Below the pieces are notes generated by a model that saw only the letters and a program-made list of their open reading frames with translations, was not told where the DNA came from and searched no databases. A stretch of 64,000 nt of DNA from Bradyrhizobium cytisi. Its GTDB lineage: Bacteria > Pseudomonadota > Alphaproteobacteria > Rhizobiales > Xanthobacteraceae. Each line of letters starts with the position of its first letter. The first letter of the stretch is position 1. The stretch lies in NCBI RefSeq assembly GCF_008123515.1, contig NZ_VSSR01000069.1, forward strand, positions 62,001 to 126,000, written 5' to 3'. Made by a program: the position numbers and the translations under genes. Below are positions 10,016 to 23,045 of the stretch, piece by piece.

Positions 10016-11887
10016 TTATTTCGCCTGCTCGAGCTTGGCTGCCTTGGCGCGGTCGGACCACCAATTCTCAGGTGCACCGACGCCTTGCGCATATTTCGGC
10101 GGTTTGTCGGGATGGCTGAACTGGTCCCAATAGGCCACGCGATGGAAGTTCGCATACCATTGCGGCACCCAATAGCGCCCGGCCCGGAACACGCGGTCGA
10201 ACGCCCGGCAGGCCGTCGTCAGCTCCGCCCGGGTCTGGGCGGCAATGATCTTCTCGATCAGCGCGTCGATGATCGGGTCGGAGATGCCGGCGAGATTGTA
10301 CGAGCCCTTGGTCTTGGCAGCTTGCGAGGAGAAGAACGCCCGCATGGCGTCTCCGGGCGTCGCCGACATCGAGAAGCGTTCGATCGTCATGTCGAAATCG
10401 AAATCCTCGAGCCGCGCGCGGTACTGCACGGCATCGACCAGGCGGAACGTGGCGTCGATGCCGAGCGTCGCGAGGTTCTTCAAGTAAGGCCCGTGATGCG
10501 GCTGGATCGACTGCTCGTCGTTCAGGAACTCGATCGTGAAGGGCTCGCCATTGGGCAGCACCCGCTTGCGGTCTTTGATGACGTAGCCGGCGTCGTTGAG
10601 CAGCTCGCCCGCCCTGCGCAGCAGAGCGCGATCCTGGCCGGAGCCGTCGGACACCGGCGGCACGAAGGGCTGCCCGAATACGTCGTCGGGCACCTTGCCA
10701 CGGAAGGGCTCCAGCAGTGCGAGCTCTTCCGGCGAAGGCGGGCCGGACACCATCATGTCGGAGTTCTGGAACGGCGAGTGAGTGCGCGCGTAGGCGCCGT
10801 ACATGATCGACTTGTTGGTCCACTCGAAATCGAAGGCGTAGATCAGCGCCTCCCGCACCCGCGGATCGCTGAATTTGTTGCGACGAAGATTGATGAACCA
10901 GCCCTGTGCGCCCGACGGGGTCTCGTCCGGCAGCTGCTCGCGCTTGACGCGACCGTCCTTCACCGCCGGAAAATCATAACGGGTGGCCCAGATGCGCGCC
11001 GTGAGCTCCTCGCGAAACAGATAGTTCTTGCCGGTGAAGCCTTCGAAGGCGACGTCGCGGTCGCGGTAGAATTCGTAGCGCACCGTGTCGAAATTGTAGC
11101 TGCCGCGGCAGACCGGCAGGTCGGCGCCCCACCAGTCCTTGACGCGCTCGTATTCGATGTAGCGGTTGACCTCGAACCTGCCGACCTTGTACGGGCCGGA
11201 ACCCACCGGCGTATCGAGCGTCGATTCATCGAAAGCGCGCGTGGCGTAATAGGCTTTCGAGAAGATCGGAAGGCTCGCAACATAGAGCGGCACGTCGCGC
11301 GCGCGGCTCGGCGCGAAGCTCACGGCCACGGTGGCGTCGTCCAGTGCCTCGGCCTTCACGAAATCGCGGAGCTGCACGACGATCAGCGGATGGCCCTTCT
11401 CCTTCAGCGTATTGAGCGAGAACGCGACGTCATGCGCGGTGAGCCTGGCACCGTCGTGGAAGCGGGCCTCGGGGCGCATCGTGAAGGTGTAGGTCAGCTT
11501 GTCGGGCGAGATCCGCACCGATTTCGCCGCAAGCCCGTACATCGCGTCGGGCTCATCATTGGCGCGTGCCATCAACGGCGCGAAGGTCATGTCCATGCCC
11601 TGCGCACCCTCACCCTTCAGGATGTAGGCGTTGAGCGAAGAGAACGTGAAATAGGACTGATTGTAGGCCCGCACCGACGGGATCAGCGAGAACGCGCCGC
11701 CCTTCGGCGCATCGACATTGACGTAGCCGAAATGGTGGAAGTCGGCGGGATACTTGAGGTCGCCAAACGCCGAGATGCCGTGAGCTTCGGCGGGCCCCTC
11801 GGACGCCGCCGCGTTGCGGAGTGCGGCAGCGCTGAATGCGCCGCCGACACCGAGGACCAGCACATGCCGGCGTGAAAGCTGCGCCAT
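10016..11887 (-). CDS. YejA-type peptide-binding protein, second copy
   Basis: 623 residues. Family 5 extracellular solute-binding protein of the YejA branch. A Tat-like signal (SRRHVLVLGVGGAFSAAAL) is followed by AHGISAFGDLKYPADFHHFGYV and DAPKGGAF, hallmarks of YejA. Downstream come the SBP_bac_5 core (TFTMRPEARFHDG; VGSGPYKVGRFE) and a C-terminal YWVPQWYANFHRVAYWDQF block. ATG 11885-11887 is taken as the start because it sits directly before the Tat motif; an upstream GTG at 11903-11905 overlaps the previous stop (GTGA) and is a plausible coupled start. Paralogue of the gene immediately upstream. Confidence 0.9.
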   Translation of the reverse strand: MAQLSRRHVLVLGVGGAFSAAALRNAAASEGPAEAHGISAFGDLKYPADFHHFGYVNVDAPKGGAFSLIPSVRAYNQSYFTFSSLNAYILKGEGAQGMDMTFAPLMARANDEPDAMYGLAAKSVRISPDKLTYTFTMRPEARFHDGARLTAHDVAFSLNTLKEKGHPLIVVQLRDFVKAEALDDATVAVSFAPSRARDVPLYVASLPIFSKAYYATRAFDESTLDTPVGSGPYKVGRFEVNRYIEYERVKDWWGADLPVCRGSYNFDTVRYEFYRDRDVAFEGFTGKNYLFREELTARIWATRYDFPAVKDGRVKREQLPDETPSGAQGWFINLRRNKFSDPRVREALIYAFDFEWTNKSIMYGAYARTHSPFQNSDMMVSGPPSPEELALLEPFRGKVPDDVFGQPFVPPVSDGSGQDRALLRRAGELLNDAGYVIKDRKRVLPNGEPFTIEFLNDEQSIQPHHGPYLKNLATLGIDATFRLVDAVQYRARLEDFDFDMTIERFSMSATPGDAMRAFFSSQAAKTKGSYNLAGISDPIIDALIEKIIAAQTRAELTTACRAFDRVFRAGRYWVPQWYANFHRVAYWDQFSHPDKPPKYAQGVGAPENWWSDRAKAAKLEQAK

Positions 11888-11901
11888 GCGGGAAATGTCC
11901 T

Positions 11902-13818
11902 TCACGACTTCTTTGCGATCCGCGCCGCCTTGTCTGCGTCGTACCACCAGACGAATGGGAAGCCGGACTGGCCGTATTTGGGCAATTCCGCCGGCCGACC
12001 GAAGCGATCCCAGCGCGCCGTGCGCACCTTCGTATAGGTCCACTGCGGCACGACGTAGTGGTTCCACAGCAGCACACGGTCCAGCGCCTTCGTGGCGGCG
12101 ACGAGATCATCGCGATCCCTGGAGTAGATCAGCCGCTCGATCAGCTTGTCGATCGCCGGATTCTTGATGCCGGCGATATTGCGCGAGCCGGCGATGTCGG
12201 CCGTCTTCGACGACCAGAACTCGCGCTGCTCGTTGCCCGGCGACTGCGACTCGCCCCAGGAGTTGGTGACGATGTCGAAATCCCACTCGCGCGTCCTGTT
12301 CTCGTATTGGGTCGGGTCGACCGTCCGCACGCTGACGGCAATGCCGAGCCGTTCCAGCGACGGCTTGTAGAACAGGGTAACCCGCTCGAAGCTCGGATCT
12401 GAGTTCATCAATTCAAGAGAGAACTGGGTGCCGCTCTTGACGTCGATCAGCTTGCGGTCGCGCACCTCGTAGCCGGCCTCCTTGAACAAGCGCAGCGCTT
12501 CGCGGAGATTGTCGCGCACCGCTTCCGGACTGCCGCCGACCGGATTGGTGTAGGGCGTCGTGAAGACTTCGGGCGGAACGTGGGCGCGAACCGTCTCGAG
12601 GATTTCGAGCTCTTTCCCCTCTGGCAATCCCGTCGCCATGAGCTCGTCGAGGCCGTCAAAATAGCTGCTGATGCGCTTGTACTGACCGTAGAAGAGCTGC
12701 TTGTTCATCTCCTCGAAGTCGAAGGCGAAGTTGAGCGCACGGCGAACGCGGGGATCGCTGAACTTGGCGCGGCGCAGGTTCGGCACGAAGGCCTGCATCA
12801 CGCCCGAGCTGCGATTGGCGAACTCCTCAAGGATCACGCGCTTTTCGCTCACGGCCGGGAATTCGTAGGCGGTCGCCCAGTTCTTGGCGCTGTTCTCGGT
12901 GCGCCAATCGACCTGATCGGCCTTGAAAGCCTCGATCGCGACAGTGGCATCGCGGAAATACTCGTAGCGCAGCTCGTCGAAATTGTTACGGCCCACATTG
13001 GCGGCGAGGTCGCGGCCCCAATAGTCCTTGACGCGCTCCAGCGCGATCGACCGTCCGGCAACGAATTCCTTGACCTTGTAAGGGCCGGAGCCCAGGGGCA
13101 CTTCAAGCGTGGTCGCTGAGACATCGCGCTTGCGGCCTTGCGCGTCCGTTCCCTCCCACCAATGCTTGGGCAGGACCGTGAGTTGCCCGACGATCTGCGG
13201 CAGTTCGCGGTTGCCCGGTGCATCGAATACGAATTTCACGTCGCGCTCACCGACCTTCTCAGCCTTCGCCACATGGCTGTAATAGGCCGAGTACATCGGG
13301 TGGTGCTTCTTGAAGGAATCGAGCGAGAAGATCACGTCCTCGACGGTGACCGGCTTGCCATCATGCCATTTGGCCTGTGGCCGCAAACGATAGGTGACGA
13401 AGGAGAAATCGTCCGGATGGCTCACGGCTTCGGCCAGCGCGCCGTATTCGGTCGAGACCTCGTCGAGCGCGGGGGTCGTGAGGGATTCGTAGATGAAGGC
13501 AATGGCACCAGAGACCTGCCCCTTCACACCTGATACGACGATATTGAAATTGTCGAAGGTACCGACGGCGATCTGGCGCGCGAAGCCGCCTTTGGGCGCG
13601 TCCGGATTGACGTAGTCGAACCGCTTGAAGTCGGCCGGATACTTGACCTTCCCGAACAGTGACAGCGCATGGCGCCAGGGCAGGCCATTCGAAGATAGCT
13701 CACCCGCCGATTGCGCCTCGGCCGCGCCGATGACGGAAACGCCGGCTGCGGAACCGAGGGCGGGAAGCGCGGCGACTGCGGCGCCGGAGAGCAAGAGATC
13801 GCGTCGGGTAATGGCCAA
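11902..13818 (-). CDS. yejA: YejA-type peptide-binding protein, first copy
   Basis: 638 residues. Start is TTG at 13816-13818 with AGGGA seven bases upstream; no ATG is available in frame. Tat signal ITRRDLLLSGAAVAALPALG, then HALSLFGKVKYPADFKRFDYV and PDAPKGG, the YejA block. SBP_bac_5 core motifs include YRLRPQAKWHDGKPV and PLGSGPYKVKEF; the C-terminus has NHYVVPQWTYTKVRTARWDRF. Periplasmic receptor delivering peptides to YejBE. First gene of the operon yejA-yejA2-yejB-yejE-vapB-vapC-yejF on the minus strand. Confidence 0.9.
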   Translation of the reverse strand: MAITRRDLLLSGAAVAALPALGSAAGVSVIGAAEAQSAGELSSNGLPWRHALSLFGKVKYPADFKRFDYVNPDAPKGGFARQIAVGTFDNFNIVVSGVKGQVSGAIAFIYESLTTPALDEVSTEYGALAEAVSHPDDFSFVTYRLRPQAKWHDGKPVTVEDVIFSLDSFKKHHPMYSAYYSHVAKAEKVGERDVKFVFDAPGNRELPQIVGQLTVLPKHWWEGTDAQGRKRDVSATTLEVPLGSGPYKVKEFVAGRSIALERVKDYWGRDLAANVGRNNFDELRYEYFRDATVAIEAFKADQVDWRTENSAKNWATAYEFPAVSEKRVILEEFANRSSGVMQAFVPNLRRAKFSDPRVRRALNFAFDFEEMNKQLFYGQYKRISSYFDGLDELMATGLPEGKELEILETVRAHVPPEVFTTPYTNPVGGSPEAVRDNLREALRLFKEAGYEVRDRKLIDVKSGTQFSLELMNSDPSFERVTLFYKPSLERLGIAVSVRTVDPTQYENRTREWDFDIVTNSWGESQSPGNEQREFWSSKTADIAGSRNIAGIKNPAIDKLIERLIYSRDRDDLVAATKALDRVLLWNHYVVPQWTYTKVRTARWDRFGRPAELPKYGQSGFPFVWWYDADKAARIAKKS

Positions 13819-13976
13819 ATCAACATCCCTGTCTTGAAGGAGGTTACCCCTTTAAGTGCTCAATATAGGCGAGGTTTCGACCGAATATGTTGCTTTTTCC
13901 TCATCTTGGAAGCCCCGCCGGGCGGTTCGCTGCGGCGAAACGCCCCGATAACAACGCCGCGAGGCCAGATATGGAA

Positions 13977-14002
13977 ACGGCCAGGCTTTTCAGCCTGGCC
14001 GT
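13977..14002 (-). terminator. Intrinsic terminator-like hairpin after cycM
   Basis: A perfect 10-bp inverted repeat (ACGGCCAGGC / GCCTGGCCGT, loop TTTTCA on the plus strand) sits 26 bases past the cycM stop. On the minus strand the stem is followed by TTTCC, a short U-rich tail. It would separate cycM from the yej operon, whose first codon is at 13818. Confidence 0.65.
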
Positions 14003-14028
14003 ACATCTGAGATCGAGACCGAAGAGCC

Positions 14029-14583
14029 TTATTTCGCCGCGGTCGGGAGCGGCTTCGGGCTGTCGGAGAGGCTGTTCAGATAGGCGATGACGTCGGCGCG
14101 CTCGCTGTCCTTCGGAATGCCGGCAAAACCCATCGCGGTGCCGGGGATGTCGCCCTTCGGATTGGCGATGAACTTGTTCAGCTCGTCGATGGTCCAGGTG
14201 CCGCCCTTGGCCTTCATCGCAGCCGAGAAGTTGAAGCCGTTGCGGCCTTCGCCGCGGTGGTCGCCAACGATGCCGTAAAGGTTCGGACCGACCCGGTTGG
14301 GACCGCCCTTCTCGAAAGTGTGGCAGGCGGCGCACTTCTTGGCGGCGGAGGCGCCCTTCTCGACGGAGGCGGTCTGGAGCAGCTTTTCGATCGGCTCGGA
14401 CGGGGCTGCGGCCGCGGCGGCGCCACCCTTGTCGCCGGCTTCTTCCTTCACGGCGATCTCGAAGCCCGGCTTTTCCGGCATTTTTGGCGAGAACAGCGCC
14501 TGCGCGGTGAAGCTGGTCACCAGCAAAACGAGACAGGTGCCGAGCACGGCACCGAGGATCTTGTTCAGTTCGAAAGAGTCCAT
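14029..14583 (-). CDS. cycM: Membrane-anchored cytochrome c (CycM)
   Basis: 184 residues, the same length as the CycM I know from Bradyrhizobium. An uncleaved N-terminal anchor (residues ~9-32, ILGAVLGTCLVLLVTSFTAQA) is followed by an Ala/Pro/Glu linker and a class I cytochrome c domain with heme motif CAACH and an axial Met in the GTAMGFAG context. CycM carries electrons from the bc1 complex to the aa3-type cytochrome oxidase in aerobic respiration. Monocistronic, with a hairpin terminator downstream and kdsB divergent. Confidence 0.93.
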   Translation of the reverse strand: MDSFELNKILGAVLGTCLVLLVTSFTAQALFSPKMPEKPGFEIAVKEEAGDKGGAAAAAAPSEPIEKLLQTASVEKGASAAKKCAACHTFEKGGPNRVGPNLYGIVGDHRGEGRNGFNFSAAMKAKGGTWTIDELNKFIANPKGDIPGTAMGFAGIPKDSERADVIAYLNSLSDSPKPLPTAAK

Positions 14584-14801
14584 TTCCGGCTAGGCCCCAC
14601 ACCGCAAGAAGGAAATAGCAGCCGGGCGGCCGCCAGGACGAGCCTCGGAGAATCAAACGTTCCTTATTGTTTCCCCGAGTTTTGCCATTCAGATATCGGT
14701 TTGCCCGGGGTCTGGCAACCCGTATAAGCGACCCGGCTTCCAGCCCATCCCCACCCCATTTCCCGATGCGGAAAACGTCCCGCTTCCAGGCCCTTGAACC
14801 A

Positions 14802-15542
14802 ATGACCGATCCCCGCATCCTGGTGCTGATCCCGGCCCGCATGGCCGCCACCCGCCTGCCCGGCAAGCCGCTCGCCGATATCGCAGGCTTGCCGATGATC
14901 GTGCATGTGATGCGGCGCGCCGAGGCCGCCGGCATCGGCCGTGTCGCGGTGGCAACCGATACGGCGGAGATCGCCGCGGTCGTGACCGCCCATGGCGGCG
15001 AAGCGGTGATGACCCGCGCGGAGCATCCGTCCGGGTCCGACCGCATCCACGAAGCCATGCAGAAGCTCGATCCTGACGGCAAGGCCGAGATCGTGGTCAA
15101 TCTCCAGGGCGATTTCCCGACGATCACGATCGATAATATCCGCGAGGTGCTGCCGCCGCTGGAAGACCCGGCCGTGGACATCGCCACGCTGGCTTCGCAG
15201 ATCCACACCGACGAGGAGGATCTCGCGCCGAGCGTCGTGAAGGCGATCGGAACCCCGCTCGGGGGTAAGCGGATGCGCGCACTTTATTTCACCCGCGCCA
15301 CCGCGCCGACCGGCGACGGACCGCGCTACCACCATATCGGCCTCTACGCCTATCGCCGCGCCGCGCTCGAGCGCTACGTTTCGCTGCCGCCGTCGCCGCT
15401 GGAGCTGCAGGAGAAGCTCGAGCAGCTGCGGGCGCTGGAGGCCGGGATGCGCATCGACTTCACCATCGTCGACACCGTGCCGCGCGGGGTCGACACGCCG
15501 GCGGACCTCGAGACCGCCCGCGGCATCCTTTCCAAATCCTGA
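14802..15542 (+). CDS. kdsB: 3-deoxy-manno-octulosonate cytidylyltransferase
   Basis: 246 residues. CMP-KDO synthetase, which activates KDO with CTP for lipid A-core assembly. Nucleotide-binding start VLIPARMAATRLPGKPL; further motifs HPSGSDRIHEA, VVNLQGDFPTI and HIGLYAYRRAALERY. ATG 14802-14804 is chosen because it sits just before the first conserved strand; the frame is open further upstream but not conserved. GDFPT replaces the commoner GDEP(L/F), as in many alphaproteobacterial KdsB. 21 bp upstream of pheA and probably co-transcribed. Confidence 0.92.
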   Translation: MTDPRILVLIPARMAATRLPGKPLADIAGLPMIVHVMRRAEAAGIGRVAVATDTAEIAAVVTAHGGEAVMTRAEHPSGSDRIHEAMQKLDPDGKAEIVVNLQGDFPTITIDNIREVLPPLEDPAVDIATLASQIHTDEEDLAPSVVKAIGTPLGGKRMRALYFTRATAPTGDGPRYHHIGLYAYRRAALERYVSLPPSPLELQEKLEQLRALEAGMRIDFTIVDTVPRGVDTPADLETARGILSKS

Positions 15543-15563
15543 GCCGCTGCTACAAGGCCCGTC

Positions 15564-16424
15564 ATGAGCAAGCTGAAAATCGCATTCCAGGGCGAGCCTG
15601 GCGCCAATTCCCATATCGCCATTGTCGAGGCCTATCCCGACGCCGAGCCGATGCCCTGCGCCACTTTCGAGGACGCGCTGTCGGCGATCTCCTCGGGCGA
15701 AGCCGATCTCGGGATGATCCCGATCGAGAATTCGGTTGCCGGCCGCGTCGCCGACATCCATCATCTGCTTCCGGCCTCAGGCCTCTTCATCATCGGCGAA
15801 TGGTTCCTGCCGGTCCGGCATCAATTGATGGCGGTGAAGGGCACGAAGCTGTCCGACATCAAATCCGTCGAGAGCCATGTGCATGCGCTCGGCCAGTGCC
15901 GCCGCATCATCCGCAAGCTCGGCATCAAGGGCATCGTGCACGCCGACACCGCCGGCAGCGCCCGCGACATTTCCGAGCGCAAGGACAAGACCGTCGCCGC
16001 GATCGCTTCGCGCCTGGCCGCGCAGATCTACGGCCTCGACATCCTCGCTGAGGACATCGAGGACGAGGCCCACAACACCACGCGCTTCGTGGTGCTGGCG
16101 CGCGAGCCGAAATGGGCGCCACAAGGCTCTGGCCCGCTGGTCACCACTTTTGTATTTCGCGTGCGCAACCTCCCCGCCGCGCTCTACAAGGCGCTCGGCG
16201 GCTTTGCCACCAACGGCGTCAACATGACCAAGCTCGAGAGCTACATGGTCGACGGCAATTTCTTCGCCACGCAGTTTTATGCTGATGTCGACGGCCACCC
16301 TGAAGACAAAAGCCTTGCGTTTGCGATCGAGGAGCTAAAATTCTTCTCGCGCGAATTCCGCATCGTCGGCGTGTATCCCGGCCATCCGTTTCGGGCGACG
16401 TTCAGCGAGACGCAGCAGGATTAG
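15564..16424 (+). CDS. pheA: Prephenate dehydratase with ACT domain
   Basis: 286 residues; converts prephenate to phenylpyruvate in phenylalanine biosynthesis. No chorismate mutase domain, as usual in alphaproteobacteria. Catalytic domain residues ~4-185: FQGEPGANSH, PIENSVAGRVADIHHLL, and NTTRFVVLAREP with the essential Thr-Arg-Phe. Residues ~195-275 form an ACT regulatory domain (PAALYKALGGFATNGVNMTKLES), which senses phenylalanine. Follows kdsB by 21 bp on the same strand. Confidence 0.93.
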   Translation: MSKLKIAFQGEPGANSHIAIVEAYPDAEPMPCATFEDALSAISSGEADLGMIPIENSVAGRVADIHHLLPASGLFIIGEWFLPVRHQLMAVKGTKLSDIKSVESHVHALGQCRRIIRKLGIKGIVHADTAGSARDISERKDKTVAAIASRLAAQIYGLDILAEDIEDEAHNTTRFVVLAREPKWAPQGSGPLVTTFVFRVRNLPAALYKALGGFATNGVNMTKLESYMVDGNFFATQFYADVDGHPEDKSLAFAIEELKFFSREFRIVGVYPGHPFRATFSETQQD

Positions 16425-16454
16425 GTCTCGGACGCGTGAAGCGCGAGCCGGGAC

Positions 16455-17471
16455 TTACGCTGCCTGCTTCGCCAGCCCGAATGCCTCCGCGAGCAGCGAA
16501 TACGACCTCTTGCGCGCTTCGTGGTCGTACACGGCCGTGATCACCATCAACTCGTCCGGCTTGCTCGAATCCATCAGCGGCTGAAGCTTCTTCTGCACCG
16601 TCACCGGATTGCCGACGAACAGGCGCGAGCGGTTGCGCGTGATCGAGACGCGCTCGGAATCCGTATAGGGGTAGGCCAGCGCTTCCTCGACGCTTGGCAG
16701 CGGCAGATATTGACCGCGGTCGCGGCGCAGGCGGTTGAGGTCAAAAGACGTGGCGAGCTTTTCGGCCTCTTCGTCGGTATCCGCCGTGATGACAGCGACC
16801 GCAAGGATCGCATGCGGGGTCGCTCGCCAGGCCGAGGGCTGGAAGCGGTTGCGATAGTGCACCATCGCATCGATCGCATCGTGAGACGCGAAATGATGCG
16901 CGAAGGCGAAGCCCATACCGACTTGCGCGGCAAGCTCCGACGAATAATCGCTGGAGCCGAGCAACCAGATCGGCGGCAGCGGACTGTCATCAGGCATGGC
17001 GACGACGTTGTGGTAGGGATGGCCCGAGGGGAATTCGCGGGTCTCCCACAGGATCAATTCGTGAAGCCGCTCCAGGAAATCGTCGCCCTCGCGACGGTCG
17101 AGCCGGCTTCGCAGGGCATAGGCCGTAGCGCCATCAGTGCCGGGAGCGCGGCCGAGGCCGAGGTCGATGCGGCCGGGAAACAATGCCTCCAGCATCTTGA
17201 AGCGCTCCGCCACCACCAGCGGCGCATGGTTGGGCAGCATCACGCCGCCGGAGCCGACTCGGATGTGTTTCGTCACCGCCGCGATCTGCCCGATCATCAC
17301 GTCGGGCGCCGGGCTCGCAACCGAGGCGAGGTTATGGTGCTCGGCGAGCCAGTAGCGGACATAACCGAGTCCGTCGACATGGCGCGCCAGGTCGATGCTG
17401 TTGCGCAGCGCCGCAGCGGGCTTTGTGCCTGATGTGACGACGGAGAGGTCGAGGACTGAGAGCGGGATCAT
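16455..17471 (-). CDS. Luciferase-like (LLM class) flavin-dependent oxidoreductase
   Basis: 338 residues. Bacterial luciferase-like fold: N-terminal PLSVLDLSVVTSGT, YWLAEHHNLASVASPAPDV, GSGGVMLPNHAPLVVAERF, and DLGLGRAPGTDG are the typical LLM blocks of the YhbW/MsnO8 group. Expected to use FMNH2 or F420-like reduced flavin for a monooxygenase or reductase reaction; the substrate is unknown. Convergent with pheA (30 bp gap) and divergent from metF. Confidence 0.85.
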   Translation of the reverse strand: MIPLSVLDLSVVTSGTKPAAALRNSIDLARHVDGLGYVRYWLAEHHNLASVASPAPDVMIGQIAAVTKHIRVGSGGVMLPNHAPLVVAERFKMLEALFPGRIDLGLGRAPGTDGATAYALRSRLDRREGDDFLERLHELILWETREFPSGHPYHNVVAMPDDSPLPPIWLLGSSDYSSELAAQVGMGFAFAHHFASHDAIDAMVHYRNRFQPSAWRATPHAILAVAVITADTDEEAEKLATSFDLNRLRRDRGQYLPLPSVEEALAYPYTDSERVSITRNRSRLFVGNPVTVQKKLQPLMDSSKPDELMVITAVYDHEARKRSYSLLAEAFGLAKQAA

Positions 17472-17872
17472 GGCGCGCTAACGTAGTGGAGGGCCGCTCG
17501 GCGGCAATGGGCGAACAGCGCAGGTCTGGCGTGTGCGGACGGAGAGGCCGCACGGGCGGCAAGAGCGGGACGTTGGGACAGATGCAACAGACGTAATACG
17601 GAATTCATTCTGCCCACCTCTCACGGATCGACTTTATCTGTGACTAAGATAGAGCTACATTACTGATATTATTGTATAATATATCTCTTAAGGCCATTTC
17701 CCACTCCGATCCTCCCTATCGCGATATTCGACATGATCTTACCAAAAGTGGGCCATTTCCCATCTCCGATGGGCTGTCGAGAAACCTGCCTTTGCCCTAT
17801 CTTAGCCCCTCCAAAGTGAGACCCGACCGCCGCCGCCAGATCGCTGGCGAGTGGCCTGGAGTGAGTGGTGCC
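17472..17872. promoter_or_regulatory. 401-bp intergenic region upstream of metF with repeated palindromic motif
   Basis: A locally AT-rich stretch (17640-17690) includes TATAAT at 17675-17680, a good -10 but with no convincing -35. Downstream, the motif GGCCATTTCCCA(T)CTCCGAT occurs twice as a direct repeat at 17692-17710 and 17751-17770, start-to-start spacing 59 bp. The second copy contains a perfect dyad CCCATC-TCC-GATGGG (17759-17773). This looks like a regulator operator controlling metF-metH. I looked for SAM-II and SAH riboswitch patterns and could not make either fit. Confidence 0.4.
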
Positions 17873-18790
17873 ATGACCGATTTGACGACGCCTGCCGGGC
17901 AAGACGGGCACCTCGCCACAAGGCGGCCTGCGATCTCCTTCGAGTTCTTTCCGCCCAAGACCGAAGATATGGAGCGGAATCTCTGGGAGACCATCAACCG
18001 GCTGGCCCCGCTCGACCCGAAATTCGTCTCGGTGACCTACGGCGCCGGCGGCTCGACCCGCGAACGCACCCACGCGACCATCTCCCGCATCCTGAAAGAG
18101 ACTGCGCTGCTGCCGGCTGCGCACCTGACTTGCGTTGGCGCCTCGCGCGGCGAGATCGACGAGATCGTCGACCGCTATCACGAGGTCGGCGTCCGCCACA
18201 TCGTCGGGCTGCGCGGCGATCCCGCCGGCGGCATCGGCACGCCCTACTCCGCCCATCCCGACGGCTATCAGAGTTCGGACGCGCTCGTTGCGGGGATCAA
18301 GAAGCGGCACGCCGACATCGAAGTGTCGGTCTCGGCCTACCCCGAGAAGCATCCCGAGGCGCGCGACTTCGATGCCGATATCGACACGCTGAAGGCCAAG
18401 GTCGACGCCGGTGCGACGCGCGCGATTACGCAGGTGTTCTTCGATAACGACCTCTACTTCCGCTATCTCGACCGCGTCCGCGCCCGCGGCATCAACATCC
18501 CGATCGTGCCGGGCATCATGCCCATGCACAATTTCAAGCAGGCGAGAGCCTTCGTCACCCGCGCCGGCACCACCGTGCCGGACTGGTTCGCCGCGAAATT
18601 CGAGGGCCTCGACGACGACGCCGAGACCCGCAAGCTGGTGGCCGCAACCGTCGCGGCCGGCCAGGTGCAGAAGCTCGCCAAGCACGGCGTCGACACCTTC
18701 CATTTCTACACCATGAACCGCGCCGATCTCGTGTTCGCGATCAGCCATTTGCTCGGCATTCGCGCCAAGAGCGCGCAGAAGGCGGCCTAA
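17873..18790 (+). CDS. metF: 5,10-methylenetetrahydrofolate reductase
   Basis: 305 residues. Reduces methylene-THF to methyl-THF, the methyl donor for MetH. ISFEFFPPKTEDME (catalytic Glu region) at residues ~19-32, SVTYGAGGSTRERTH, HLTCVGASRGEIDE, GLRGDPAGG, and VPGIMPMHNF are the MetF landmarks. ATG 17873-17875 is favoured over the upstream open frame because conservation begins there. Six bases from metH on the same strand: an operon supplying and using methyl-THF. Confidence 0.95.
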   Translation: MTDLTTPAGQDGHLATRRPAISFEFFPPKTEDMERNLWETINRLAPLDPKFVSVTYGAGGSTRERTHATISRILKETALLPAAHLTCVGASRGEIDEIVDRYHEVGVRHIVGLRGDPAGGIGTPYSAHPDGYQSSDALVAGIKKRHADIEVSVSAYPEKHPEARDFDADIDTLKAKVDAGATRAITQVFFDNDLYFRYLDRVRARGINIPIVPGIMPMHNFKQARAFVTRAGTTVPDWFAAKFEGLDDDAETRKLVAATVAAGQVQKLAKHGVDTFHFYTMNRADLVFAISHLLGIRAKSAQKAA

Positions 18791-18796
18791 GACACC

Positions 18797-22648
<3,852 letters not shown>

Positions 22649-22674
22649 GCCTCCCCGCACTCAAAAGCGAAAAA

Positions 22675-22703
22675 CAACCCCATGCACAGTAGGGATGGGG
22701 TTG
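22675..22703 (+). terminator. Hairpin after metH
   Basis: A perfect 9-bp inverted repeat (CAACCCCAT / ATGGGGTTG) with an 11-base loop, 26 bases past the metH stop. No T-run follows, so it could be a Rho-independent terminator of weak type or an mRNA-stabilising stem. Confidence 0.4.
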
Positions 22704-22822
22704 AAGGGCTTGAGAGATTTTCGGTCTTGCCGAAATCGCTTGCTCCGTCGGGCAAAACACCTGTATCAAGGCAGGATCGCAGATCTCGCTTGCCGAGCGG
22801 CAGAGGCTCTCCACCCCGATCT

Positions 22823-22902
22823 CGTCATTGCGAGCGCAGCGAAGCAATCCAGGGTGCCGCCGCGGAGAGATTCTGGATTGCTTCGCTGCGCTCGCAATGA
22901 CG
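22823..22902. repeat. Dispersed palindromic element, copy A (CGTCATTGCGAGCGCAGCGA family)
   Basis: An 80-bp near-perfect palindrome whose arms read CGTCATTGCGAGCGCAGCGA then AGCAATCCAG, inverted on the other side of a short centre. Essentially the same arms recur at 25958-26038. Elements of this kind are common in intergenic DNA of bradyrhizobia. It lies in the 397-bp gap between metH and the DUF3592 gene, which otherwise holds only the metH hairpin. Confidence 0.8.
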
Positions 22903-23045
22903 GAGTGCGGGCGAGGAGCGCCGCCCTTCCAACTCACATTTCACACAGCTGCGCACTTTCACGGCGTTTCCCCCACAGCGCGGTGAACGCAACGCGCGTT
23001 CGCCGCGACCAATGGCGGTCGCCGTCGGGGAGCCAAGGAAATCAA

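Noticed and set aside
10085..11875. Plus-strand 596-codon frame opposite the second yejA gene
   Set aside because: Antisense shadow; the minus strand encodes an unmistakable binding protein.
17580..17872. SAM-II or SAH riboswitch before metF
   Set aside because: The required pseudoknot and conserved core could not be found; the repeated motif looks like DNA operator sites.
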